Shown here piece after piece: positions 1 through 7,710 of a stretch of DNA of 12,726 nucleotides. The stretch comes from Candidatus Pelagibacter sp. TMED165 (lineage in GTDB: Bacteria > Pseudomonadota > Alphaproteobacteria > Pelagibacterales > Pelagibacteraceae), in assembly GCA_002171035.2 (NCBI GenBank), contig NHHO02000002.1, forward strand, positions 2,402-15,127, in the 5' to 3' direction. Under the pieces are notes generated by a model, which made no database searches, was not told the origin of the DNA, and was given only the letters and a program-made list of their open reading frames with translations. A program made the position numbers and the translations under genes. Numbering within the stretch: the stretch's first letter is position 1; every line of letters begins with the position of its first letter.

Positions 1-128
1 GCTTTATCAAAATCTAACCAAAATTTTTCTATAGAAATATCTAAATCTTTTAATAATTCGTTATTAACAAAATTCAACAATTTGTCTGAAACTTTCAAAT
101 TATGAATATTAATGTATTTAGTTGTCAT
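1..128 (-). CDS. glcB: Malate synthase G, N-terminal fragment (partial at window edge)
   Basis: Malate synthase G condenses glyoxylate with acetyl-CoA to give malate in the cytoplasm. Reading leftwards from an ATG at 126-128, an open frame runs off the window edge after 42 complete codons. It begins MTTKYINIHNLKVSD and continues with LLNFVNNELL and, later, IEKFWLDFDK. The pattern of a 'KVSDKLLNFVNNE' segment followed by an 'FW..FD' segment matches the start of the long (about 720-residue) G-isoform family, in which 'FVNNEALPGTG...FW' is typical. The usual LPGTG stretch is altered here. The gene is divergent from accA with a 90-base gap. A GGAG-like motif lies at about 145-148 on the minus strand, roughly 16 bases before the ATG. 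A weak TTGACT (159-164, minus) could be a -35 box. Only about 6 percent of the protein is visible, so the family call is recognition from a short stretch. Confidence 0.75.
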   Translation of the reverse strand, partial: MTTKYINIHNLKVSDKLLNFVNNELLKDLDISIEKFWLDFDK

Positions 129-218
129 AAGATCTTATTTAGAACTCCAATAAAATTAAGTCAAATAATTTTTAGAAGCATTGAGATTTTGTTGTCTTTT
201 TTCCTACTTGTGCAATAA
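129..218. promoter_or_regulatory. Divergent glcB/accA intergenic region; no riboswitch seen
   Basis: This 90-base gap must hold the promoters of both divergent genes. On the minus strand a TTGACT (159-164) is followed 17 bases on by TAAATA, a weak promoter-like pair very close to the glcB start. No convincing plus-strand promoter pair was found for accA. I looked for the conserved glycine aptamer core (GGAGAG-type and CCGAAGG-type segments) and found neither. The gap is also short for an aptamer plus expression platform. Promoter assignment here is tentative. Confidence 0.35.
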
Positions 219-1322
219 ATGAGTAAAATGAAAAATTACTTAAATTTTGAGCTAGATATAAAGAATCTGGAAAATGAATTAGACAAATTAAAAGATCCTT
301 ACAATCAGGCAGGATTATCTGAGGTAGATACGAGTAAGATTTCAAAAACACAAAATGAAATTGATAAGAAATTAAAAGATATTTACTCAAACTTAAATCC
401 TTGGCAAACAACTTTAGTTGCAAGACATGAAGAAAGACCTAAGTCAAAATTTTTTATAGAGAATTTATTTGACAATTTTGTTTCTTTGGAGGGGGATAGG
501 TATTATGGAGAAGATAAATCAGTAATTACTGGTTTTGCTAAATTTAAAAATCATTCAGTTTTAGTTATAGGTCAAGAAAAAGGTGAAAATTTAGAGTCTC
601 GAATTGAAAGAAATTTTGGAATGATGAGACCTGAAGGCTATAGAAAAACAATTCGTTTAATGGAACTTGCTAATAAATTCAACATTCCAATAATTTCTTT
701 CATTGATACTCCCGGAGCTTACCCCGGGGTAGGTGCTGAGGAAAGAGGTCAAGCCGAAGCTATTGCGAGATCTATTGAGTGTTGTATGAAACTGACAGTT
801 CCAACTCTAGCAATTTTAATAGGTGAAGGAGGATCAGGAGGCGCAATAGCACTTGCATCTTCTAACAGAGTTATAATGTTAGAAAATGCAATTTATTCGG
901 TAATCTCACCTGAGGGATGTGCAACTATATTATGGAGAGATCCAAAAAAAATGTTAGATGCTGCCGCTGCAATGAAATTATCTGCCAAGGATCTTCTAGA
1001 TCTTAAAATAATTGATGAGATAATTCCTGAACCATTAGGAGGTGCACACAGAGATAGAAATTTAATATTAGAAAATGTTCGTAAATCTATCACCACTAAT
1101 CTGGAGATTTTTAGAGAAATGTCTCCTGAAGATATATTAGACCAAAGAAAAAATAAATTTTTAAAAATTGGAAGAAACAAAGGCTTTATAAGTGACTCTC
1201 AGAATTTAAGTGAATTAGATGATAAAAAATTTGATGTAATCAAATTATTACAAGAAAAGAAAAATATATTTATAATAGGGATGCTTGTTTTAGCTGTATC
1301 CATGTTAATATTTTTTTTATAA
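219..1322 (+). CDS. accA: Acetyl-CoA carboxylase carboxyltransferase subunit alpha, with a C-terminal membrane-helix extension
   Basis: AccA pairs with AccD to transfer carboxyl from carboxybiotin to acetyl-CoA, giving malonyl-CoA, the committed step of fatty-acid synthesis. Family landmarks in order are PWQTTLVARHEERP (about 61-74), EGDRYYGED (91-99), FGMMRPEGYRK (133-143), DTPGAYPGVGAEERGQ (163-178) and the oxyanion-type glycine loop GEGGSGGA (202-209). YSVISPEGCATILWRD follows at about 226-241. The core ends near residue 323, where E. coli AccA (about 319 residues) also ends. About 40 further residues follow, with a charged linker and then a 19-residue hydrophobic run (349-367) that reaches the last residue. 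This suggests a single membrane-anchoring helix. The start may be ATG 219 or ATG 228 (MKNYLNFE, which fits the family better); neither has a Shine-Dalgarno site. The stop overlaps that of secA tail to tail. AccD and AccBC are not in the window. Confidence 0.95.
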   Translation: MSKMKNYLNFELDIKNLENELDKLKDPYNQAGLSEVDTSKISKTQNEIDKKLKDIYSNLNPWQTTLVARHEERPKSKFFIENLFDNFVSLEGDRYYGEDKSVITGFAKFKNHSVLVIGQEKGENLESRIERNFGMMRPEGYRKTIRLMELANKFNIPIISFIDTPGAYPGVGAEERGQAEAIARSIECCMKLTVPTLAILIGEGGSGGAIALASSNRVIMLENAIYSVISPEGCATILWRDPKKMLDAAAAMKLSAKDLLDLKIIDEIIPEPLGGAHRDRNLILENVRKSITTNLEIFREMSPEDILDQRKNKFLKIGRNKGFISDSQNLSELDDKKFDVIKLLQEKKNIFIIGMLVLAVSMLIFFL

Positions 1323-3863
1323 AGCTCCACAACAATGCTTGTATTTTTTACCTGAACCACAATAGCAGGGTTCATTTCTTCCAATTTTTTTTCCTCCTAT
1401 TTTAGGATTAATATCTTTATTTTCAGACTCTTTACCCACTTCTTTTTGTTGATGAACTACTTTTAAATTCATTAAGATTGTAATGTAATCAAGCTTTAAC
1501 TTATTTAGTAAATTTGAAAATAAGTCAAATGCCTCTTTTTTATATTCGACCAAAGGATCTCTTTGCCCATATGACCTCAAACCTATAACCTGTCTTAACT
1601 GTTCTAAATACTGAATATGAGATTTCCAGTTTAAATCAATTGATTGTAATAATATTGTTTTCTCAATTTCAACAGATTGAGTCTCACCTAAAATTTTTGT
1701 TCTTTCATTTCTGTTATCCTCAAATTGATTAATAATTTTTTTTTTTAATTCATCATCCTTTAGTAATACAAGGTTACTAATTTGATCTTCCAAAAGTCCT
1801 TTGCCCATTAGTGCTTTCAATTTTAAATCAAATTCATTATTTTTAGGGCTTGATAATTTTTGAGTTTTTAAATGGACTAAATCTTCAATAATTTCATTTA
1901 AAAAACCTTTTGAATAAGAAAATATTTCTTTACTATTCATGGCATCATTTCGTTGAGAAAAAATTACTTGTCTTTGATCATTTAAGACGTTGTCAAATTT
2001 AATTAAAGTTTTTCTAATATCAAAATTTCTTGCCTCAACTTTTTGTTGAGCTCTTTCTAATGCTTTATTTATCCAGGGATGATCTATACTCTCTCCATCT
2101 TTTAAACCAAGTTTCTCAAGGATATTATTCATAGACTCTGATCCAAATATCCTCATCAGATCATCTTCAAGGCTGACATAAAACATAGAGCTTCCCTCAT
2201 CCCCCTGTCTCCCAGATCTTCCTCTTGCTTGGTTATCCACTCTTCTAGACTCCATTCTTTCAGTACCAATAACAAATAAACCACCAAGAGATTTAATTTT
2301 TTCTTTATCTTTCTTAAGCTGCTCATCTGGTATAGATCCTTTTTTTCCACCTAACTGAATGTCAACACCACGACCAGAAATACTTGTTGTGATTATAACG
2401 GAACCCTCTTTTCCAGCGTTAGCAATAATATCTGCCTCATTCTCGTGATTTTTTGCATTCAAAACAACATGCTTAATTTTTTCATCTCTTAATAATTTTG
2501 AATAAACCTCAGATTTATTGATACTTGATGTAAATATCAAAAGTGGTTGACCACTTTCATGACATTTTTTAATTTGTTTAATGATTGAATAATTTTTCTC
2601 TTTTGTAGTTCTAAATATTTGATCATTCAAGTCCTTACGCACCATAGGCTTATTAGTTGGAATTGTTACAACTAATAATTTGTAGATTTCAAAAAACTCC
2701 TCAGCCTCTGTTGCAGCTGTACCTGTGCAACCAGAAATTCTATCATATAGTTTAAAATAATTTTGATAAGTAATAGAAGCTAGAGTTTGATTTTCTGCCT
2801 GAACATCAATTTTTTCTTTAGCCTCTAATGCCTGATGAAGACCATCACCAAACCTTCTTCCTTCTAAGATTCTACCTGTTAGCTCATCAATTATCTTCAA
2901 ACTATTATCTTTGATTATATAATCTTTTCCTTTTTCAAAAAGATGATTAGCTCTTAAAGCTTGATTAACATGGTGAACTAACGCCAAATTTTCTGGATCG
3001 TAAAAATTGTTATTTTTTAATATTCCTGAAGTTGAAAAAATTTTTTCAACATTATTTATTCCCTCATTAGTAAGAAAAATATTTTTATCTTTTTCATCAA
3101 CCTCATAATCCTTTTCATTAAGACGTTTGATAAGTTTATCAATAGCTAAATATTGATCTTGCTTTCCTTCAGCTGCTCCAGATATTACCAGTGGGGTTCG
3201 TGCTTCATCAATTAAACAAGAGTCAATTTCATCAACTATAGTGTAATAGTGATTTCTTTGAACTTTATCATCTTTTGAGAATTTCATATTATCTCTCAAA
3301 TAATCAAATCCCAACTCACTATTTGTAGCGTAAGTTATGTCACAATTATAATTTTTTTTTCTCTCTTCGTCATTCTGATCGTTATTTATATAACCCGATG
3401 TTAATCCTAAAAAGTTATAAATTTTTCCCATTTCCTGCGAATCTCTTTTTGCAAGATAATCATTCACAGTTACTATATGAACTCCTTTTCCCTTTAATGC
3501 ATTCAAATAAGCTGACAATGCAATTGTTAAAGTTTTACCCTCTCCAGTCCTCATTTCTGCAATTTTATTTTCGTGCAAAACTATTCCACCAATTAATTGA
3601 ACATCATAGTGACGCTCATTTCTAGTTCGACTTGAGGCTTCCCTAACTAGAGCAAAAGCTTCAGGCAGTAATTCCTCTAATTTCTGACCATTCTTAATTT
3701 TTTCCTTTAATTTAAGTGTAATTTTTGGAAATTCATCTTCCGATAGAGTTTTGTAGTTTTTTTCAATAGAATTAATATTTTTAACGATTTTACCAATCCT
3801 ATCCAATTCTTTTTGATTGCTAGATTTTATGAATTTAGAAATAAAGCTTAGAGGGCTAAACAT
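1317..3863 (-). CDS. secA: Preprotein translocase ATPase SecA
   Basis: SecA is the ATP-driven motor that pushes unfolded preproteins through the SecYEG channel in the inner membrane. The 848-residue product is somewhat shorter than E. coli SecA (901). Visible motifs are Walker A MRTGEGKT (104-111), DEAD-like box VDEIDS with LIDEARTPLVISG (about 210-229), CTGTAATEAEEF (379-390) and the arginine-finger motif GRSGRQGD (548-555). The C-terminal zinc knuckle is CYCGSGKKYKHCC, with Cys 833, 835, 844 and 845 as likely ligands; this region binds SecB and lipids in the family. The motif-V region reads TTSISGRGVDIQLGG (about 492-506), against the common TNMAGRGTDIxLGG, a divergent version. The gene is convergent with accA (6-base overlap of stops) and divergent from argJ, with 63 bases between starts. 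ATG at 3861-3863 is the natural start; no Shine-Dalgarno site precedes it. Confidence 0.98.
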   Translation of the reverse strand: MFSPLSFISKFIKSSNQKELDRIGKIVKNINSIEKNYKTLSEDEFPKITLKLKEKIKNGQKLEELLPEAFALVREASSRTRNERHYDVQLIGGIVLHENKIAEMRTGEGKTLTIALSAYLNALKGKGVHIVTVNDYLAKRDSQEMGKIYNFLGLTSGYINNDQNDEERKKNYNCDITYATNSELGFDYLRDNMKFSKDDKVQRNHYYTIVDEIDSCLIDEARTPLVISGAAEGKQDQYLAIDKLIKRLNEKDYEVDEKDKNIFLTNEGINNVEKIFSTSGILKNNNFYDPENLALVHHVNQALRANHLFEKGKDYIIKDNSLKIIDELTGRILEGRRFGDGLHQALEAKEKIDVQAENQTLASITYQNYFKLYDRISGCTGTAATEAEEFFEIYKLLVVTIPTNKPMVRKDLNDQIFRTTKEKNYSIIKQIKKCHESGQPLLIFTSSINKSEVYSKLLRDEKIKHVVLNAKNHENEADIIANAGKEGSVIITTSISGRGVDIQLGGKKGSIPDEQLKKDKEKIKSLGGLFVIGTERMESRRVDNQARGRSGRQGDEGSSMFYVSLEDDLMRIFGSESMNNILEKLGLKDGESIDHPWINKALERAQQKVEARNFDIRKTLIKFDNVLNDQRQVIFSQRNDAMNSKEIFSYSKGFLNEIIEDLVHLKTQKLSSPKNNEFDLKLKALMGKGLLEDQISNLVLLKDDELKKKIINQFEDNRNERTKILGETQSVEIEKTILLQSIDLNWKSHIQYLEQLRQVIGLRSYGQRDPLVEYKKEAFDLFSNLLNKLKLDYITILMNLKVVHQQKEVGKESENKDINPKIGGKKIGRNEPCYCGSGKKYKHCCGAL

Positions 3864-3926
3864 GAGTTTTTGATATAAATTATTTACATCCTTTTATATA
3901 ATCATTAAATAAATATTTTAAACATT
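3864..3926. promoter_or_regulatory. Divergent secA/argJ promoter region
   Basis: This 63-base AT-rich gap must contain the start signals of both divergent genes. On the plus strand a perfect TATAAT lies at 3897-3902, which would put transcription start about 15-20 bases before the argJ ATG. The best upstream partner, TTGATA (3870-3875), is 21 bases away, which is too far for a standard pair; a TTTACA (3883-3888) is too close. I could not pick a convincing minus-strand promoter for secA. The assignment rests mainly on the -10 box. Confidence 0.35.
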
Positions 3927-5228
3927 ATGGGAATTAATATATCTAATTTTTTATCATCAAAATCAAAAAATCGAAAAATGACCCAATATCAAGATTTGGA
4001 CCATTTAGATGGTGTTTCAATATCCACTGTAAGTGCAAATTTATACGGCTCTAACAGAGATGATTTAGTTTTATTTTACTTTAGAGAAGGTGCAAATTTT
4101 GCCTCTGTTTATACGCAATCGAAAATAGTATCTGAAAATATTAAATGGAATTTAAATCAAAAAGCAAAAAAAATTTATTCTCTATTAGTTAACACTAGAA
4201 ATGCTAATTCATTTACAGGTGAACATGGTTATAAAAGCATGCAAAATATTGCGGAAATTATCTCTAAACAACTAACAGAAAAACAAAAAGAGGATGCTGA
4301 TAACCCAGAAAAAATAAAACCAAAGAATATAATTTTTGGGTGTACTGGAACTATTGGTGAAAAATTTCCTTTAGAAAAAATTAAATCCAAGATACCTGAT
4401 TTGATTAAAAGTGTAAGATACACTCAAAATAAATACATTTGGATGAAAGCTTCTTTAGGTATAATGACAACTGATACTCAGCCAAAAATGTCAATGGAGG
4501 AAACTTTTATAGGAAAAACCCCTGTAAAGATTTATGGAATAGCCAAAGGTTCTGGCATGATACAGCCTAATATGGCTACTACACTTGCTTACATTTTCAC
4601 CGATGCAGATCTTTCTAATGATATTTTAAAAAAATTGTTAAAAAAAAACATTGCAAATACTTTTAACGCAATAAGTTGTGATAGTGACACAAGCACAAAT
4701 GATATGATTTCAATTTTTTCAACATGTAAAACTAAACATGGAAAAATTAATAATATCTCTGAAAAAAAAATAAAGCTTTTTGATCAATCTTTAAATAAAG
4801 TTTTATTAAATTTAGCAAAACGAATTGTAGCTGATGGTGAGGGTGCATCAAAATTTATTACAATTAATATTTCAAATTCAAAAACTGAGCAAGAAGCAAA
4901 AGAAATTGCCTTTTCAATTGCAAACTCACCTCTTGTAAAAACTGCTATGGCTGGGGAAGATCCTAATTGGGGGAGAATAATAATGGCCATAGGTAAATCT
5001 AATGTAGCTATTAATTTAGAAAAATTATCTATTAAGTTTGGAGATTTAAATATTATTTATAAAGGAAAAATTTATAATAACTATAATGAGATAGATGTTG
5101 CAAATTATATGAAGAACTCGAATATTGAAATCAACGTCAGTGTTGCAACTGGCAATAAAAGTTTTACTGTTTACACAATGGATTTTACTCAAAAGTATAT
5201 TAAAATTAATGCAGATTACAGGAGTTAG
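3927..5228 (+). CDS. argJ: Glutamate N-acetyltransferase / amino-acid acetyltransferase (ArgJ)
   Basis: ArgJ moves the acetyl group from N-acetylornithine to glutamate, closing the cyclic arginine pathway. Bifunctional versions also use acetyl-CoA to make N-acetylglutamate. The enzyme is made as a precursor that cuts itself at an Ala-Thr bond, exposing the catalytic threonine. Here the site is KGSGMIQPNMATTLAYI with the break expected between Ala217 and Thr218; many relatives read ATML, so Thr219 replaces Met. The oxyanion-hole segment GCTGTIGEKFP (138-148) is present. The beta-chain motifs SCDSDTSTND and AGEDPNWGRI are also intact, and the length (433) is normal to slightly long. The first ATG is taken as the start; an internal ATG at codon 18 is possible because the first 17 residues are a Ser/Lys/Asn-rich stretch. 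The stop is TAG. Mono- or bifunctional status cannot be decided from this sequence. Confidence 0.95.
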   Translation: MGINISNFLSSKSKNRKMTQYQDLDHLDGVSISTVSANLYGSNRDDLVLFYFREGANFASVYTQSKIVSENIKWNLNQKAKKIYSLLVNTRNANSFTGEHGYKSMQNIAEIISKQLTEKQKEDADNPEKIKPKNIIFGCTGTIGEKFPLEKIKSKIPDLIKSVRYTQNKYIWMKASLGIMTTDTQPKMSMEETFIGKTPVKIYGIAKGSGMIQPNMATTLAYIFTDADLSNDILKKLLKKNIANTFNAISCDSDTSTNDMISIFSTCKTKHGKINNISEKKIKLFDQSLNKVLLNLAKRIVADGEGASKFITINISNSKTEQEAKEIAFSIANSPLVKTAMAGEDPNWGRIIMAIGKSNVAINLEKLSIKFGDLNIIYKGKIYNNYNEIDVANYMKNSNIEINVSVATGNKSFTVYTMDFTQKYIKINADYRS

Positions 5229-5267
5229 ACTCATTGAATTTTATTCAAAAGTTACTAAATTAAATAA

Positions 5268-5696
5268 ATGATTAAATATAACCTGTCTTGTAAAGATTGT
5301 GACACAAACTTTGACTCTTGGTTTGCTTCTTCTAAAGAATATGAAAAACTTAAAAAAAAGAAATTTTTAAATTGCCATCATTGTGGATCATTAAATGTTA
5401 AGAAAAGCTTAATGGCACCTAAACTTATTTCAAAATCTTCTGGTCATAAAACCGAAAATGAAAGAAATAAATATTATAAGATTAAGGAAAAAATTAAGGA
5501 GTACCAAAAATTTATTAAAAAAAATTTTGAATATGTTGGTGAAAATTTTACTTACGAGGCTAGGTCAATCCATTATGGTGATAAAAAAAAAACAAAGAAT
5601 ATTTATGGAAATGCTTCAAAAGAAGATTTAAGGGAACTCAGAGAAGAGGGAATAGAAGCTCAAGTTATTCCTTGGGTTGATGATAAAAATAACTAA
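5268..5696 (+). CDS. DUF1178 zinc-ribbon protein
   Basis: This small 142-residue protein of unknown function matches the DUF1178 family, which is common in Alpha- and Betaproteobacteria. It opens with a zinc-ribbon pattern: MIKYNLSCKDC, with Cys8 and Cys11, then NCHHCGS with Cys36 and Cys39, so one metal site of two CxxC pairs is likely. The middle (about 60-115) is lysine-rich and probably helical. The end, IEAQVIPWVDD, fits the family's typical 'G..a.piPw' ending. It lies 39 bases downstream of argJ on the same strand and may share its transcript. Its stop overlaps the ubiG stop on the other strand by 4 bases (CTAA). No function can be given from sequence; the zinc-ribbon suggests nucleic-acid or protein binding, but that is inference. 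Confidence 0.88.
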   Translation: MIKYNLSCKDCDTNFDSWFASSKEYEKLKKKKFLNCHHCGSLNVKKSLMAPKLISKSSGHKTENERNKYYKIKEKIKEYQKFIKKNFEYVGENFTYEARSIHYGDKKKTKNIYGNASKEDLRELREEGIEAQVIPWVDDKNN

Positions 5697-6415
5697 TTTT
5701 TAATAAATTTCGCGATATAATTTACTGATTTATCATTACTTATTTTCCATTTATCTGTAATCAAATTGAATTTCATTCCATCTATTCTATCTAACTTAAG
5801 ATTATTTTTCTTTAGAATATCAATCAATTCTTTAGGATCGACAAATTTTTCCCACTCGTGAGTTCCTATTGGCAGCCATCTCAGAATATATTCAGCACCT
5901 ACAATTGCAAAAATATAAGATTTCAAAGTTTTATTTAAAGTAGCAACAAACATTATTCCATTTTTTTTTAAAAGTCTTGAACATGATTTCAAAAAAAAAT
6001 TTACATCTTCAACATGCTCTACTATTTCCATATTTAAAATTACATCAAATTTTTTTGTAGTTTTAAGTTTTTCCGGAGAACTACAAACATAATTAATATT
6101 AAGATTATTTTTTTTCGCATGTAATTTTGCTACACTTATATTTTTTTTTGAGGCATCTATTCCAGTCACTTCTGCACCAAGTCTACTCATTGGTTCTGAA
6201 AGCAATCCTCCTCCACAACCAATATCTAAAATTTTGATATTTTTTAATGGAGTTCTTTTTTGGTCTAAATTAAAGGATTTTATAATGTTTTCTTTTATAT
6301 ATAAAATTCTAGTAGGGTTAAATTTATGAAGTGGTTTGAATTTGCCGTCAGGATCCCACCATTCCTGTGCAATTTTTGAAAATTTTTCTATTTCTTTAGA
6401 ATTAATACTACTCAT
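5693..6415 (-). CDS. ubiG: Ubiquinone biosynthesis O-methyltransferase UbiG
   Basis: UbiG is a SAM-dependent enzyme that methylates two hydroxyl groups on the ring of ubiquinone precursors, the last O-methylation completing ubiquinone. The N-terminal part carries the family signature FSKIAQEWWDPDGKFKPLHKFNPTRI. It is followed by SAM motif I, ILDIGCGGGLLSEPM (about 62-76 counted from the chosen start). Then come VTGIDASKKNI, the post-I acidic segment DVILNMEIVEHVED, and THEWEKFVDP, which is typical of UbiG. I start the gene at ATG 6413-6415, giving 240 residues (MSSINSKEI...), because the frame's earlier start at 6424 is a TTG adding only three residues. No Shine-Dalgarno site is visible. The gene is convergent with the DUF1178 gene and divergent from lysC. 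Confidence 0.95.
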   Translation of the reverse strand: MSSINSKEIEKFSKIAQEWWDPDGKFKPLHKFNPTRILYIKENIIKSFNLDQKRTPLKNIKILDIGCGGGLLSEPMSRLGAEVTGIDASKKNISVAKLHAKKNNLNINYVCSSPEKLKTTKKFDVILNMEIVEHVEDVNFFLKSCSRLLKKNGIMFVATLNKTLKSYIFAIVGAEYILRWLPIGTHEWEKFVDPKELIDILKKNNLKLDRIDGMKFNLITDKWKISNDKSVNYIAKFIKN

Positions 6416-6489
6416 AAATAACAATTAGTTGACATAACAATTAAGATGCATTTTATCAAATATTAATTAAATTAAATTTTTTAAAAACT
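6416..6489. promoter_or_regulatory. Divergent ubiG/lysC promoter region with a consensus -35 box
   Basis: A perfect TTGACA lies at 6429-6434 on the plus strand, facing the lysC-ispG-prfA-prmC-DUF4167 run. Downstream candidates for the -10 box are TTTTAT (6451-6456, spacing 16) and TATCAA (6454-6459, spacing 19); neither is ideal. Transcription would start near 6463-6467, leaving a short A/T-only leader. On the minus strand a TTGATA (6454-6459) followed by TATGTC is a weak candidate for ubiG. The -35 box is the strongest part of this call. Confidence 0.45.
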
Positions 6490-7707
6490 ATGAAAACTAT
6501 TGTACTTAAATTTGGCGGAACTTCTGTAGGATCTATCAATAGAATTAAAAAAATTGCCCAAATCATTTTAAAATATAAGAGAAAAAGTAATAATGTTGTC
6601 ATTATTTCTTCTGCGATGAGTGGAGCAACAAATAATCTTATTAAAATGTCAAAATTAATAAGTAATAGTTTTGAAAAAGCCGAATATGACGCACTTATTT
6701 CAACAGGTGAACAAGTTTCTTGTGCCTTAATATCTGGCAGGCTAAATCATCTTGGTTATAAATCAAGATCTTGGACATCATGGCAGATTCCAATCATAAC
6801 TGATGGGCCCCACTCAAGCGCAAAAATAAAAAAGATTTTTACTAAAGAAATAAAAAGATATCTTAAGACTGGAGGAATACCTGTAATCACTGGTTTTCAA
6901 GGTATTAATCATTCTTTAAGAGTTACAACGATAGGAAGAAGTGGATCAGATGCTTCTGCAATCATGATGGCAAAATTTTTAAAAGCTGATGAATGTATAA
7001 TTTATACTGATGTAGACGGAGTTTATACAACTGATCCAAGGTTATATAAAAAGGCTAAAAAAATTAATAAAATTCAATATGATGAGATGCTTGAAATGGC
7101 TTCTTTAGGTTCTAAAGTTATGCAACCAACTTCAGTTCAAGATGCAAAACTGAATAAAATTGAAATAAAAGTCAAATCTTCATTCGTAAATAAATCTGGA
7201 ACTTTAATTACTAAAAATTTCCAAAATATGAGTCTTAATAATCAAATTATTACAGGCATTTCTTCAACAGCAAATGATGCAAAGATTACAATTGCGGGCG
7301 TAAAAGATAAACCTGGCGTAGCAGCACTAATTTTCGAACCTTTATCTAAGAATATGATTAATGTGGATATGGTTGTTCAAAACATATCGTTAGATGGAAA
7401 AAGGACAGATTTAACTTTTACAATTAAGTCAGAAGATGTAAATAGAACTTTAAAAATTATTAAAGAAAATAAAAAAATTTCTTACAGAAAATTATCATTA
7501 AATACTAATTTATCAAAAGTATCTATTATAGGAGTAGGAATGATAACTTCACCAGGTATAACTTACAGAATGTTTAAAGCGTTAGCTTCAAAACAAATTA
7601 ATATAATGGTCATCTCAACATCTGAAATAAAAATTTCTGTTTTAATTTCCTCTAAATATAGAAAAAAAGCAATTGCTGTACTACACAAAGAATTTAAATT
7701 AAGTTAA
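6490..7707 (+). CDS. lysC: Aspartate kinase
   Basis: Aspartokinase phosphorylates aspartate, the first step towards lysine, threonine, methionine and diaminopimelate. The N-terminus has the kinase signature VLKFGGTSVGS (5-15). It is followed by STGEQVSCALIS, the substrate loop RVTTIGRSGSDASA, YTDVDGVYTTDPR and MASLGSKVMQPTSVQ, all in the expected order. The second half holds two ACT-type regulatory domains: one around 270-335 (AGVKDKPGVAALIF...) and one around 340-405 (VSIIGVGMITSPGITYRMF...). The second domain includes the INIMVISTSEIKISVLI stretch typical of feedback-sensitive enzymes. The length of 405 is normal for the monofunctional two-ACT class, and there is no fused homoserine dehydrogenase. 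It is the first gene of the plus-strand run, 3 bases before ispG, and lacks a Shine-Dalgarno site. Feedback by lysine and/or threonine is expected from the family. Confidence 0.96.
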   Translation: MKTIVLKFGGTSVGSINRIKKIAQIILKYKRKSNNVVIISSAMSGATNNLIKMSKLISNSFEKAEYDALISTGEQVSCALISGRLNHLGYKSRSWTSWQIPIITDGPHSSAKIKKIFTKEIKRYLKTGGIPVITGFQGINHSLRVTTIGRSGSDASAIMMAKFLKADECIIYTDVDGVYTTDPRLYKKAKKINKIQYDEMLEMASLGSKVMQPTSVQDAKLNKIEIKVKSSFVNKSGTLITKNFQNMSLNNQIITGISSTANDAKITIAGVKDKPGVAALIFEPLSKNMINVDMVVQNISLDGKRTDLTFTIKSEDVNRTLKIIKENKKISYRKLSLNTNLSKVSIIGVGMITSPGITYRMFKALASKQINIMVISTSEIKISVLISSKYRKKAIAVLHKEFKLS

Positions 7708-7710
7708 GTT

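Noticed and set aside
893..1180. Antisense open frame inside accA (also similar ones in secA, argJ and ispG)
   Set aside because: These are shadows of conserved genes, with no start context or recognisable motifs.
6416..6424. TTG start adding three residues to UbiG
   Set aside because: The ATG at 6413-6415 gives the usual UbiG start and the TTG has no supporting signal.
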